Counted from the first letter of the stretch, positions 43,951-54,102 are shown. The stretch: DNA of 64,000 nucleotides from a virus (IMGVR_UViG_3300042879_003514:31303-95302), one strand, 5' to 3'. Translations and numbers: made by a program. Notes: generated by a model from the letters alone, not told the origin.

Positions 43951-46900
43951 TTAAGTTTGAACAATATTTAATGATCCAGCAGTTGCTTGGTTGATCGCAA
44001 GAGCTATCTTATCAAATACAGATTTTTGTATATTTTCTGCGTTAGTTTCATCAAGATTTCCTGCTCCTGGACCTTCTAATGTTACTGTTATTGTTCCATT
44101 TACTGGTATGGATCCTTGTGCTGTTAGTGTTATTGTGGATGGTATACGAGAGATTACACCGGCTAATTCTGTTACTGATGAACTAAATGGACCAATTTGA
44201 CCTTGTAGTATTGATGACGCATCTTTTATTGACACTGCTGCTAAGTTTAATGATCCTGCTGATGTTGTTAGATCAATTTGTGATAAAGATGATGCAACAT
44301 CAGATAGACCACCAAGTTTAGATGCTGCTTCATTAAATGCTCCAACAAATCCTCCAAAAGAACCAACATATGTTTGAAAATTACTAAATGCGGTATCCAA
44401 AGATGATGAGTCAACACTAATACTAGATACACCACCAGAAGTTGTGGGACTGGCTACTGGTCCAGCAGTTTCGTAGTATTGTGTATCTACAATACCCCCT
44501 TTATTAAATCGTTTTGGACTTATTGTTTGACCATTATTAATAGCTTTGAGAAGACCCATATTTTGTTTGGCCGCTTTTCTATTAATTACAAATTCGCCAG
44601 GAGTTAACATGGCCGGAACAGTATCTGTGCCTCGTGGTTGATATGGTACTAGCTTTCCTTGTGAAGCATATATTAATCCACCATTTGCTCTGGTTGTAGC
44701 ATTTAGAGCCCCTTTTCTTTTTCTATATTCTTCTGGTGCTCCTGGTAATACTTTTCCACTAAAAGGATCGACATTGCTTGATTGTGGTGATACAAATTGT
44801 CCTGTTACTGGGTCTCTTGGACTAGTTGTACGAGAGGGGGGTCGGGATAGAACATATCTTCCTCCTACTCTTCTTTGAGAAGCTGGATTCCTTAAATAAC
44901 TCGATATTTGTTGTTCTGTTGGCGTTCCTGTTCTAAATGGATCATTGGGATTATTAGGATATAATTCATCAAACCTGCTAAATATGTCATCATCAGGTTC
45001 TGGTCCTAAATTAGGTATATCTAAATCATCACCAACAGTTGGTATTCTGTCCATCTGTTGCATTAGAGCATCATTAACTGCATTTGTTCTTACTTGTTCT
45101 GCAAGATTAGGGAGCGGTGTTTGTTGTAATGCGCCTCTCACCTTATCTGCTGATTTTTCAGCCATATTATTCAATGGGTTTCTAATAAATGGTGGTCTAA
45201 CCTTTGGTGGTGGTTGGAAAACCATGCTGGGGAACTTTGGTCCAGTGGGGCTAGGAGTTAATGCTCCTACTGCTTTTGGTAATCCTCTGGCGCTTAACCT
45301 AGCAGCATCATCAATAAAACCAGCTCCAGGAATAACAGCGCTAACATCTGTGGCGGCCCCTACTACCGTCTCTCCTGCTGTTTGTCCAATAGAATCATAG
45401 AATTGAGCACTTTTTTGTTCTGGACTAGCATTTGGGTCTAATGGTTTTTGACTTAATCCACCACCATAAGCATTAACATTATATGTAGAATTAGCGCCTG
45501 TTAATATCCTTTGTAAAAAATCTTTGGGTTTTCTATGAGGAACTTTTCTTTCTAAGATACTATCTTTATTTCTTGGATGAGCTATTTGATAACCTAAATT
45601 ATAAACGGCTGTTCCAAAGTTTCTCGAACCAGCACCAATTAAACCAGCAACTTCAGAAACAAACGAGTCAGAGGCGTTTCGTCTTTTACTATTTCTACTA
45701 CCTTGGATTACATCTCTTACTATTGGTAATTTTGATAAAGTATCAAACATTTGCTTATTTGCCACATCAGTATCAAAATATGGATTAAATTGTCCATTAA
45801 ATGTTTCTATTTCTCTATCAAATCCAGCTTCTTTAATTCTTCTTTTTCGTTCTTCATTTGATGCGGCTATTCTATTTGTTGTCGTAGCGCCTCTTTGAGC
45901 AGCGTTCTGTCTAGCTCTAGCTATAATATCAGCAACAGAAGCATCTAGACTAGCTTGGTCTTCAAAACTTGGGGTCATGAAGAAACTATCCATCTCTGCT
46001 TGTGCAAGTTCTAATAGATTTTCTGATCCACTAGGGTCTAGCTCTGTAACTTTTCGTTGTAGAGCGCGTGTTACTGCTCTTTCTGGAGAAAATGCGTCCT
46101 CTCTTATCTTTCTATTGTATTCTATTTGTTCAATCGGAGATAAAAGATTAAATTCTTCTTTTCTTTTTTGTTCTTCGGTTATTGGTGCAGCATTTTGAGC
46201 TGCTTTTTCTCTAGCAGCTTGATCTGTTTTGCCTCTTTCAACTAAAAACTCGTTAAAACGAACAAAAGGAAATGGTGTTCCTGGGCCGCGACCAGCCCTT
46301 TTTTGTTCTTCCATCTGAGATTCTGTTAAGAATTGATAATCTATTGATCTTAAACCATACTTCTGCTCTCTTTCAAGTCGTGCTGCTTCAGCATCAGCAA
46401 TTTGTTTATTTCTAGCAGCTTGCTCTTCTGGTGTTCCTCGTGTTCTGAGAGTTATTTCAGCCTTTTCAGCTTCTAGTTTTGTCGCTCTCTTTTGTTCAAG
46501 AGCTTGTGCTTCCGCAGCATTTTTTGCTGATCTTTGTCTGAATTGATAGTCACCAATATAAGCATCAAGGTATGCTTGTTGTTCTGGTTTTAAATTATAG
46601 TATCCTTGGGGTCTTCCTCGATTAGCCTCTAGGTCTGTAAGAATATCGTCTGTGCTAGCATTAGAATATCTAGTTCCAGAACTAGTATACATTTGATTAA
46701 AATATACTCTTCCAGAATCCAATTGTGATTTTTCAGCTGCTGTTTTTTGATTTTTTTGAGTTCGTTCTCTGTCTTGAGCTTCTTTTTGACTTGAAGCTTC
46801 TCGTCTTTCTTCTAGTTTTGCCTTATAGTCAGCAGATGGTTCGCTTGCTCTTTGAAAATCTCTTAGTCCTTCTTGTTTTGATTCTATAGAAACGGCCTTG

Positions 46901-49900
46901 TCTTTTTGATATTGTTCAGATGCTTTGTATCTCTCAATAATTGTTTTAAGATCAGCTGTGAAACCAACACCTGGATTATCCATAAATCCGCCTCTGACCC
47001 ACCAATTTTGAGCAGATTCAATGGTCTGAGCGCTATCCTCAGATCCGCTCAAGCCCATAGCTTTGTTTGCTAAAGCTCTTTGCTCTTCTGCTCTTTTCCT
47101 TTCAGCATCTCTTCTGGCGGCTTCTGGAAGTCTTGAGATATTTGTCGCTACTCTGGCTGCTCTTTCCTGTTCTGCTGCTTCTTTTCTTGCTCTTCTCTCA
47201 TCTTCTAATCTTTCTTTAGGAGTTCTATTATTTAATCTTACTTGTTCTGCGGCTACAGCATCTGCTCTTCTTTGTTGTTCTTGTAATCTAGCATTCTTCT
47301 GTCTTTCTTCATAGGCTTCTATTCTTTTTTGATCCCTATCATCGTCTTCTTTTAGTTGTTTTGTGGCTCTTGCTTTATAGTCAGCATCGCTTTCTCCTTC
47401 ATTTCTTGGTATATTCTTTATTCTTTCATTAGTATCTGTCTCCATGCGTGTTTTAAGATCAACCTTCTTTTGTTCATAATTCAATGCTTCTTGTGCTTCT
47501 GTCTTTCTACGGAGAAGTTCCGTATATTCATTAGTTAGGCTTCTATCTTTATTAATTTTTTCTATTCCTACTTTTTGTCTATCCAAAGCTGCTTGATCTT
47601 TTGGATCTTCTATTACAGAATCTGTCCATTCTTGAATATATAGCCTTGTTTGGTTAACATACTCTGCAATTTGAGCATTTATTTCATCAAGTCTAGCCTT
47701 AGCTGCTTCTACTAATCCACCACCTTGTAAATAAACCATTCCACCCATACTATATCCTGCGGCCTTACCATTACTATTTATAGCTTTTAATAAAGAGAGA
47801 TTTTTCTTAGTAGCTTTAGCGTTAACAACAAACTCACCAGGAGTTAACATCGCAGGAACAGTATCAGTGCCCTTTGGCTGAAAATTAACATACTTACCAC
47901 GAGCAGCATATATTAAACCACCATTAGCTTTGGTCGTAGCAGTTGCAGATCCTGTGGTTGTTGTATTGTCTGCTGCGTTTGTAACTTTATCTGCAAAATA
48001 ATTTGCACTACCTTTTATAGCGGTTTCGAATATTCCGGCTGCCTCTAAACTTCTGCTTGCAAGAGCCTCATTAGCAGCTGCCATTGCTTTTATAGCATCA
48101 TTATATTCCTTAATAAAGTCAGAAACATTATATTCTGGAGCTTCTAATGTTTGCTTCACAGCATTAGCAAGATCAGCAGGAAGCATTTGAAAAATTTGTT
48201 CAAGAAAATCTCCTCTAGTTTTTAAAGCATCATCTGCTGTTTGTCCTCTCATTTTAATTTGTAATGCTTGTATGGCTCCTGGGATATCAAAACTATTCCC
48301 TTGACCAGCCATAATATTAGAAAATTTTTGTTGATTCATTATAAAATCTGTCATATATTCTGGATTATTAACATTAGATAATAAATCCATAAGAACATCA
48401 GTTCTTCCTTGTTTAGCCTTTTGAACCTCTTCTATCTTACTTAGCGCATTTGATGCTCTAGAAGAATCTGTGGCCAATTGCTTTAATGCTTTTTCTAAAT
48501 TAGTTGCTTGAGCATTAACTTGAGCAAATCTTACTTCTTCTTGAGGGGTTCTATTTTTATTTTCGTTTAATCTTTTTTGTTCTTCTTCTGTTTGTCTAAG
48601 TCTTGCTTCAATTGTTGCAACATCTGTTGTGCCACCATACGACTCAAATACTTGGGGACCACCTCTTCTATTATCACCAGCAAAAGTAACTCGCGTAAGA
48701 GATCTAATAGCATTATTAAAAGATTGATTTAACTGGTCTAATGCTACCGGTTCATTAAGAGTTTGAGATAATCTTAAAGAGCCTTCTGTTCTTGCTGACA
48801 CTGCCGCATTACTATATTCTTGAGCTAACACAAGACTTTCTGAGAGTTTAGAACCAAACCTTGTCACTTCTGCTGCTACTTCATTAGCAGCCTCACTCAT
48901 TTTATCAAGTTCACTAGATGATATGCCAACAGTATCAAAAAACTTTTGTAAGCCAGGATTATTTTTTGCTAACTCTGATAGTGTAACATCCGCACCACTT
49001 CCACTAAGATTATTAAATTCTCTTCTTAGGTCTTCTAAGATGGGAGGTAAAGAAGTTTTTGATAGTTTTAGTGGAGCAAGCAATTCTCTGATTGCTTTAT
49101 CAAACTCTCCACTAACATCTCCACCTGTACCTGACTTAACGGATAATGAACCAAATATACCCTGTATACCTTTTTCTAAGTTTTGTTTTACTGAAACCCT
49201 TTCTTTGGTTTGCTGTGTAAATTCAGGACTAAAATTTAATCTACTAGCTAAATTATCAATAGCTGATGATACTTCAGCCTGTGAATATGCTCTTAGATTT
49301 TTGAATATCTCTGTGTCTATTTTATTAGGTCTAGGCTGGAATTCACCACCGCCCTTAATGCCAACCTCAGCATTTATGTCTTGTACGTATTGACTAAATT
49401 CAGAGGATGCTCTTTGCACAGATGATACTGTATTCTGTAAGCTTTGAGAATACTGATTTGATGACTCAATTAGTTGTTTATTTATAGCTATATTTTGCTG
49501 TTTTGCTGTACTTTCTGCTTTATATGCTTCTACTAATCTACTAGTTGTTAATGCTATAGCTTGTTTAATTTCTGCTTCTTTTTTATTTCTTACAGTTTCT
49601 GGTAAAGTACGATCAGATTGTACAGCAGCTAATTTTGCTTCCAAATCTGTTATTGCTGAACCACCTCTGGCTATGGCAATATCTCTATCAGTTGCTCCAA
49701 CAGCAGTTCGTGCTTGATCAAAAGTTAACCCCCTTTTCAAAGCTTCTGATATTCCTTTTTGAGCAGCTTCGGCGGCTGGTCTGGCTGCTGATTCTAACTC
49801 TTTACTATATGATAATTCTTCTCGTTTGTCCATTTTGCCTATTCCAGTATCAACCAGATTAAGCATTGCAGCTTCAACAACTGTTCCTATAGCAGAGTAA

Positions 49901-52815
49901 ACTTGTCCTTCTATGGTTGCTGTTGGAACAAATTCTTCTGTTTTTGCCTGAGATATAACTTGTCCAGCATTTCTCAAGCCATCTATCGTGGTTCTAATCT
50001 CTCCAAATGAATCTGAGGTTGCATTAGTAGTTTTTGATAATCTTTCAAAAGCCTGACCAAGATTAGTTGATAATGTTTCAATTGATTTTTGAGCAGAAGA
50101 TACTCTTATTTCTCTAAGAGAAGCTAAATATGCTGATGCTGCCCCGGCAACAGCAGCAAGACCTACGGCAACAGCCTTCAACTGTGGGGGTAGGAACGAT
50201 AATGAGTCTACAACAGTTTTTGTAACTCCTGCTGCGCCAGCACCACCAGCAACAGCAGCACCCAACGCAGGAGCACCAGCCTTAGATAGTAAATCACCAG
50301 CTACTCCAGCTCCTAAAAGAAGACTAGTAGGACTTAGACCAGCGTCCTTTGCGGCCTTTTCTCGTCCTATTATATCTCTTCTTTCTGCTCTATCGTATCC
50401 TTGTGCTTTTAATTGTCTGGCTCTTTGTAATGTGTTGGTATCCGTTAATTGTTTAAACGACTGAATTACTTTATTAATAGATGATGTTAGCGAATCAAAA
50501 ATAGATGCGCCACCACCAGCAGCATAAGACTGAACAAAGCCAACAGAACCACCTTTATTATATCCACGAATTTTATCAGCATTATTTAATCTATTTAATT
50601 TATGATGGCCAATTCTTTGTGCTGCTTTTTTATTGATAACAAATTCACCAGGAGTTAGGAGTGCTGGAACAGTGTCATCAACCGATCCGCCACCAGCTAA
50701 TTTAGTATATTTTTCTGATGGTTTGTATTTAGCAAGATTGTATGCTATTCCGATATTTCCCAATTGAATCGAGTCTGCTTTTTGATTTTTTTTCTTTGTG
50801 AATCGTTTAATATAGTCTGTTTGCCCATCCTCAAGATAATATCTCATTAACTTATCTGCTAAAACAAAATCTGGAGTTCTTTCAGATCTATTTCTAACCT
50901 CAACTGGTCCTTTACCAGTGCCTATAATATCTACTGGATAATTACCGCCTTTATGAGTACCACGACCCAATTTGTCTTTAACTAATTTTTCGAATGTGTT
51001 TGATTGAACATCTTTGGAGGATTGAAGACCATATATAGTTTTATTAAAATTAATTGTATCTATACTATCTAAATTTTCTTCTACATACTTCTTCATTTTC
51101 ATGCTGTATAGTTTTTGTGGAGACACAGGGCCTCCACCAGCATATTTATTCATCTTATGTAGATTATTAATACCAATAGTCTCAACAGCTTTCTTTCTTA
51201 TAACAAACTCACCTGGAGTTAACATCGCTGGCACAGTATCTCCACTACCACCACCAGGAACCAATCCTCCTCTAGCAAATCTGCGTCTACCACCACCACC
51301 TAGGGACGAAGATAAACCGCTAACAAAGCTACCAATATTACTAATTCCTTTAACAGCAATAATAGCTGTCAATGCTGGTAAAACACTCTTTGCAGCATCA
51401 GCTATAGATATTAAAGCGCTAGCTAATTTTAATGATATATCTACAAAAGTTTGAAAGCCTTTGCTTTGTCCAACATCACGAACAAGACTAACAAATTGCT
51501 CTCTTACCTTTGTAATCTTAACCCCAAGTCCTTCTTGTGCTGTAGCAACGTCTTTGGCTAATGATCCAGCGCCTCTTTGAGCAACATTTAATGCTTCTTG
51601 AGCTGTTGCAAATTGCTGAATTAATGGAATAACCTTACCAACCTGACGAAAACCACCCAGTTCTTCTATAATAGCAGAAAACCTAATATCTCTTGTATCC
51701 AATTTACTTAGTCCATCACTAAGTCTTCTTACAGCTTCATAGGCTCCTACGAATTTACCTTCAACATCAGTTAATTCAACACCATATTGTTTAAGAGCTT
51801 CTATTGTACCTCCTCGTTGTATACGACTAAAAATAGTACGTAAACCTGTAGCAATAGTTTCCGCACTTTCACGAGTAGTTGCTCTTACGCTTGTAAATAC
51901 TGCTATAAATTCATTTAAAGCGTCTTTACCTTGGCTTACACCCTGACTAGCAGAAGCAAAAACACCGCCAGTTCTTTGGATAGCAGTGATAATATCACTC
52001 GCTTCAACAGCAAATTTAGCAGCAACTGCATTGATTGAGCCCAATGCGCTTTCTAAATCATTTGCGCTAATTCCGAACTGTTTCATTAGAGCAATACTGC
52101 CCTCAACTGTGCTATTCATATCATCAAAAGACGGAGCTAAAGATGACTTTGCCAATGCTTCTAAAGCAGTTTTAGTTTCTGCCGCAGATAAGCCTGCCTG
52201 AGATAGTGTTACTGATACTTGAAGTAGAGATTGAGATGTAACACCCAAGCCTTGTGATAATCTTACAATTTCTTGAGACAATCCTTTAAGACCAGTTGCT
52301 GTTTCAAATGTGACTTGTTGCAGTCTAATAAATTCTTTATTAAAATTTAAAAATTCACTATATGCTGAACCAAAAGCTTTTGCAATAGCATATATGCTTC
52401 CTGTTACTATAGAAAACGCGGCAAATCTACGAACAGCCAACCCGGCTTGCCTACCAAATGCTTCAATTTCAGATGTAGCCTCTGCTGTTCTTGTTCTAAC
52501 ATTATTAATAGCATTATTAGCATTATTAAGATTATTGCCTAAGTTTCCAATATTTGTGGAAGCACTACCAATACCAGCTCCTAGTGTTCTCAAAGCAGAA
52601 TTAAGAGAAGCAGCGTTTGATTCAGCATCCCTTAATGCTCTGCTTAAATTATTTATATTAGAAGTAATTCCCTGTATATTACTAGACGCTCTAGGGTCTA
52701 TTTTCAGATCTAAACTTACAGTAGATAATTGTTTACGTATATTTCCAACAACTTGATTAAGATTACTAGGTCCTCTTAAATTAAGTTCTGCTGTTAAGTT
52801 AAAAGATGATGCCAT
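43951..52815 (-). CDS. tail tape measure protein, 2,954 residues
   Basis: The largest gene of the window. Residues about 150-480 form the TP901-type tape measure domain (RLQQVTFETATGLKGLSQEIV, LYD-like GLRTIFSRIQRGGT). Hydrophobic segments at about 828-895 are expected to help genome passage through the host membrane. A charged coiled-coil region spans about 1,720-2,240. A motif DTVPAMLTPGEFVI plus basic residues occurs four times (near 51,225, 50,660, 47,855 and 44,610). Between the first two copies lies an inserted globular domain with PVDII..PVEVRNR. Using the usual rule of about 0.15 nm per residue the tail would be near 440 nm. GGTGA precedes the ATG. Confidence 0.92.
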   Translation of the reverse strand: MASSFNLTAELNLRGPSNLNQVVGNIRKQLSTVSLDLKIDPRASSNIQGITSNINNLSRALRDAESNAASLNSALRTLGAGIGSASTNIGNLGNNLNNANNAINNVRTRTAEATSEIEAFGRQAGLAVRRFAAFSIVTGSIYAIAKAFGSAYSEFLNFNKEFIRLQQVTFETATGLKGLSQEIVRLSQGLGVTSQSLLQVSVTLSQAGLSAAETKTALEALAKSSLAPSFDDMNSTVEGSIALMKQFGISANDLESALGSINAVAAKFAVEASDIITAIQRTGGVFASASQGVSQGKDALNEFIAVFTSVRATTRESAETIATGLRTIFSRIQRGGTIEALKQYGVELTDVEGKFVGAYEAVRRLSDGLSKLDTRDIRFSAIIEELGGFRQVGKVIPLIQQFATAQEALNVAQRGAGSLAKDVATAQEGLGVKITKVREQFVSLVRDVGQSKGFQTFVDISLKLASALISIADAAKSVLPALTAIIAVKGISNIGSFVSGLSSSLGGGGRRRFARGGLVPGGGSGDTVPAMLTPGEFVIRKKAVETIGINNLHKMNKYAGGGPVSPQKLYSMKMKKYVEENLDSIDTINFNKTIYGLQSSKDVQSNTFEKLVKDKLGRGTHKGGNYPVDIIGTGKGPVEVRNRSERTPDFVLADKLMRYYLEDGQTDYIKRFTKKKNQKADSIQLGNIGIAYNLAKYKPSEKYTKLAGGGSVDDTVPALLTPGEFVINKKAAQRIGHHKLNRLNNADKIRGYNKGGSVGFVQSYAAGGGASIFDSLTSSINKVIQSFKQLTDTNTLQRARQLKAQGYDRAERRDIIGREKAAKDAGLSPTSLLLGAGVAGDLLSKAGAPALGAAVAGGAGAAGVTKTVVDSLSFLPPQLKAVAVGLAAVAGAASAYLASLREIRVSSAQKSIETLSTNLGQAFERLSKTTNATSDSFGEIRTTIDGLRNAGQVISQAKTEEFVPTATIEGQVYSAIGTVVEAAMLNLVDTGIGKMDKREELSYSKELESAARPAAEAAQKGISEALKRGLTFDQARTAVGATDRDIAIARGGSAITDLEAKLAAVQSDRTLPETVRNKKEAEIKQAIALTTSRLVEAYKAESTAKQQNIAINKQLIESSNQYSQSLQNTVSSVQRASSEFSQYVQDINAEVGIKGGGEFQPRPNKIDTEIFKNLRAYSQAEVSSAIDNLASRLNFSPEFTQQTKERVSVKQNLEKGIQGIFGSLSVKSGTGGDVSGEFDKAIRELLAPLKLSKTSLPPILEDLRREFNNLSGSGADVTLSELAKNNPGLQKFFDTVGISSSELDKMSEAANEVAAEVTRFGSKLSESLVLAQEYSNAAVSARTEGSLRLSQTLNEPVALDQLNQSFNNAIRSLTRVTFAGDNRRGGPQVFESYGGTTDVATIEARLRQTEEEQKRLNENKNRTPQEEVRFAQVNAQATNLEKALKQLATDSSRASNALSKIEEVQKAKQGRTDVLMDLLSNVNNPEYMTDFIMNQQKFSNIMAGQGNSFDIPGAIQALQIKMRGQTADDALKTRGDFLEQIFQMLPADLANAVKQTLEAPEYNVSDFIKEYNDAIKAMAAANEALASRSLEAAGIFETAIKGSANYFADKVTNAADNTTTTGSATATTKANGGLIYAARGKYVNFQPKGTDTVPAMLTPGEFVVNAKATKKNLSLLKAINSNGKAAGYSMGGMVYLQGGGLVEAAKARLDEINAQIAEYVNQTRLYIQEWTDSVIEDPKDQAALDRQKVGIEKINKDRSLTNEYTELLRRKTEAQEALNYEQKKVDLKTRMETDTNERIKNIPRNEGESDADYKARATKQLKEDDDRDQKRIEAYEERQKNARLQEQQRRADAVAAEQVRLNNRTPKERLEDERRARKEAAEQERAARVATNISRLPEAARRDAERKRAEEQRALANKAMGLSGSEDSAQTIESAQNWWVRGGFMDNPGVGFTADLKTIIERYKASEQYQKDKAVSIESKQEGLRDFQRASEPSADYKAKLEERREASSQKEAQDRERTQKNQKTAAEKSQLDSGRVYFNQMYTSSGTRYSNASTDDILTDLEANRGRPQGYYNLKPEQQAYLDAYIGDYQFRQRSAKNAAEAQALEQKRATKLEAEKAEITLRTRGTPEEQAARNKQIADAEAARLEREQKYGLRSIDYQFLTESQMEEQKRAGRGPGTPFPFVRFNEFLVERGKTDQAAREKAAQNAAPITEEQKRKEEFNLLSPIEQIEYNRKIREDAFSPERAVTRALQRKVTELDPSGSENLLELAQAEMDSFFMTPSFEDQASLDASVADIIARARQNAAQRGATTTNRIAASNEERKRRIKEAGFDREIETFNGQFNPYFDTDVANKQMFDTLSKLPIVRDVIQGSRNSKRRNASDSFVSEVAGLIGAGSRNFGTAVYNLGYQIAHPRNKDSILERKVPHRKPKDFLQRILTGANSTYNVNAYGGGLSQKPLDPNASPEQKSAQFYDSIGQTAGETVVGAATDVSAVIPGAGFIDDAARLSARGLPKAVGALTPSPTGPKFPSMVFQPPPKVRPPFIRNPLNNMAEKSADKVRGALQQTPLPNLAEQVRTNAVNDALMQQMDRIPTVGDDLDIPNLGPEPDDDIFSRFDELYPNNPNDPFRTGTPTEQQISSYLRNPASQRRVGGRYVLSRPPSRTTSPRDPVTGQFVSPQSSNVDPFSGKVLPGAPEEYRKRKGALNATTRANGGLIYASQGKLVPYQPRGTDTVPAMLTPGEFVINRKAAKQNMGLLKAINNGQTISPKRFNKGGIVDTQYYETAGPVASPTTSGGVSSISVDSSSLDTAFSNFQTYVGSFGGFVGAFNEAASKLGGLSDVASSLSQIDLTTSAGSLNLAAVSIKDASSILQGQIGPFSSSVTELAGVISRIPSTITLTAQGSIPVNGTITVTLEGPGAGNLDETNAENIQKSVFDKIALAINQATAGSLNIVQT

Positions 52816-52836
52816 TTATTTCACCGATTAAAAATA

Positions 52837-52872
52837 AAAGACACCACAAGCGATTAAACTTGAGATGTCTTT
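52837..52872 (-). terminator. hairpin with U-rich tail between chaperone-region gene and tape measure
   Basis: Stem AAAGACA / TGTCTTT (seven pairs, 52837-52843 with 52866-52872), an inner stem CAAG/CTTG and an eight-base loop. On the minus strand it is followed by TATTTTT. It could be a partial terminator that lowers tape measure transcription relative to upstream tail genes. Confidence 0.6.
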
Positions 52873-52897
52873 TGATTTATATAGGGTAGTATGAGTA

Positions 52898-53779
52898 TTA
52901 ATTATCTGATTTGGTAATCTCTGAGACTGGTTGAGAAGACAAAGACGGCGAAGCTGTTTGTGGTTTTTCATCTTCCTTTTTTTCCTCGTCAACTATTGGG
53001 TTACCATTATCATCAATGAATGGTTTAAATTCTGTGATATAATCTCCATTTACGTCTACTGCATTCCCATTCTTGTCAACATATTTGCCTTGCTCATCAA
53101 CGAATCTACCAAACTCATCAATCAATCTACCATCAGCATCTGTTAATTGTCCCTTTTCATTAATTAATCTTAGTTTATCATCAACAAATTTGTATTTAAT
53201 TAAAAATTTATTTTCTGGTAATTTCTTTTCATAATCATTATCGAGTCCATACAACATATTGGCCAATACCTGGGCAGCTTTTACTGCAACAGGTTCTGCT
53301 GCGCGAGATAAGTAATCTTCATAATTTTTAAAATATTTATCTTTAGTATCTGAATACACCAATGATGCACTAATTAAATAGTTAAATCTAGCATTATCAG
53401 CCTGTCCTTCTGCTGTATGATTATCAAGATTGGTTCTAACAGAAATTAGATCTCGAATATCATCTCTAACATTTTTCATATCAATAGCTACTTTTTTAGC
53501 CTGTTTTAGACTAATACCACCCTTAGCAAGAGTTTTTTCATGATCCATTAATTCTTGTTGTAAAACAGCAAGCTTAGCTTGTTTAGAATCATCCCATAAT
53601 CCCTGATCCTTTAATAAATCATCAAGTCTAGCTCTTACAATACATCCAGATTTAACAGCATCAGAGAAAGCCTGATTGTAAACCTTCTGAGCCTCTCTTT
53701 GATCAGCAAGTGATGGCGACTTAATTGTAAAGTTTTGGTTTTTATTATCAATTACTATATCAAAAGAATCTGTAATCAT
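52898..53779 (-). CDS. tail assembly protein with seven-residue repeats
   Basis: A 293-residue protein directly upstream of the tape measure gene, where tail assembly chaperones usually lie. Residues 1-195 are charged and helical (ITDSFDIVIDNKNQNFTIKSPSLADQREAQKVY). Residues about 198-264 are nine tandem seven-residue units of the type (L/F)(I/V)D(E/D)xG(R/K). The C-terminus is Glu/Lys/Ser-rich and disordered. AGGAGATC precedes the ATG, which overlaps the upstream stop. No frameshift site is seen. Confidence 0.75.
   Translation of the reverse strand: MITDSFDIVIDNKNQNFTIKSPSLADQREAQKVYNQAFSDAVKSGCIVRARLDDLLKDQGLWDDSKQAKLAVLQQELMDHEKTLAKGGISLKQAKKVAIDMKNVRDDIRDLISVRTNLDNHTAEGQADNARFNYLISASLVYSDTKDKYFKNYEDYLSRAAEPVAVKAAQVLANMLYGLDNDYEKKLPENKFLIKYKFVDDKLRLINEKGQLTDADGRLIDEFGRFVDEQGKYVDKNGNAVDVNGDYITEFKPFIDDNGNPIVDEEKKEDEKPQTASPSLSSQPVSEITKSDN
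52988..53191 (-). repeat. coding tandem repeats of 21 bp (7 residues)
   Basis: About nine units such as LINEKGQ, LTDADGR, LIDEFGR, FVDEQGK, YVDKNGN, AVDVNGD and FIDDNGN. The regular Asp and Gly spacing suggests a beta-solenoid or repeating loop array, possibly calcium-binding. Confidence 0.75.
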
Positions 53780-54102
53780 GATTGATCTCCTGTGTCATTT
53801 TTATGTTTTAAATTATCGTTTATTAAAGTAACTCTATATTTATTTTGCTGATTTTCATCCTCAATATAATTAATGATATCATCAAGTGCCATTCTCATTT
53901 GGTTATTACCATGATTAAGAATAGATGTTCTAAGTATTTCCCACATATCTAAAAAATCCTGTTCTTTAGCAGTGAGGGGTTTATTAGAGTCCAATCCCCA
54001 TAGATAACCAAAAGATTCCTCAAATCTAACCAGTGATCCAATAATAGTTGTCTCAAATCTTTTACTAATCTGTTGAATTATTCCTTTTTTATTTCTGTTC
54101 AT
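53776..54102 (-). CDS. hypothetical tail-module protein
   Basis: A 108-residue protein. The block FETTIIGSLVRFEESFGYLWGLD and RTSILNHGNNQMRMALDDI are striking and look like a conserved phage tail-module family, but I cannot name it. It overlaps the next gene by 4 bases. A tail assembly role is inferred from position before the tape measure. Confidence 0.7.
   Translation of the reverse strand: MNRNKKGIIQQISKRFETTIIGSLVRFEESFGYLWGLDSNKPLTAKEQDFLDMWEILRTSILNHGNNQMRMALDDIINYIEDENQQNKYRVTLINDNLKHKNDTGDQS

Noticed and set aside
43991-52756. Many rightward open frames across the tape measure gene
   Set aside because: They are antisense shadows with low-complexity or Leu/Ser-rich translations, no ribosome binding sites and no family match.
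52870-52900. T7-like promoter (TAATACTCATACTACCCTAT on the minus strand)
   Set aside because: Only a partial likeness to the T7 consensus, no phage RNA polymerase seen in the window, and no repeat of the motif elsewhere.
52898-54102. Programmed -1 frameshift in tail chaperone genes
   Set aside because: The two genes join by a plain ATGA overlap and no slippery heptamer is visible near it.
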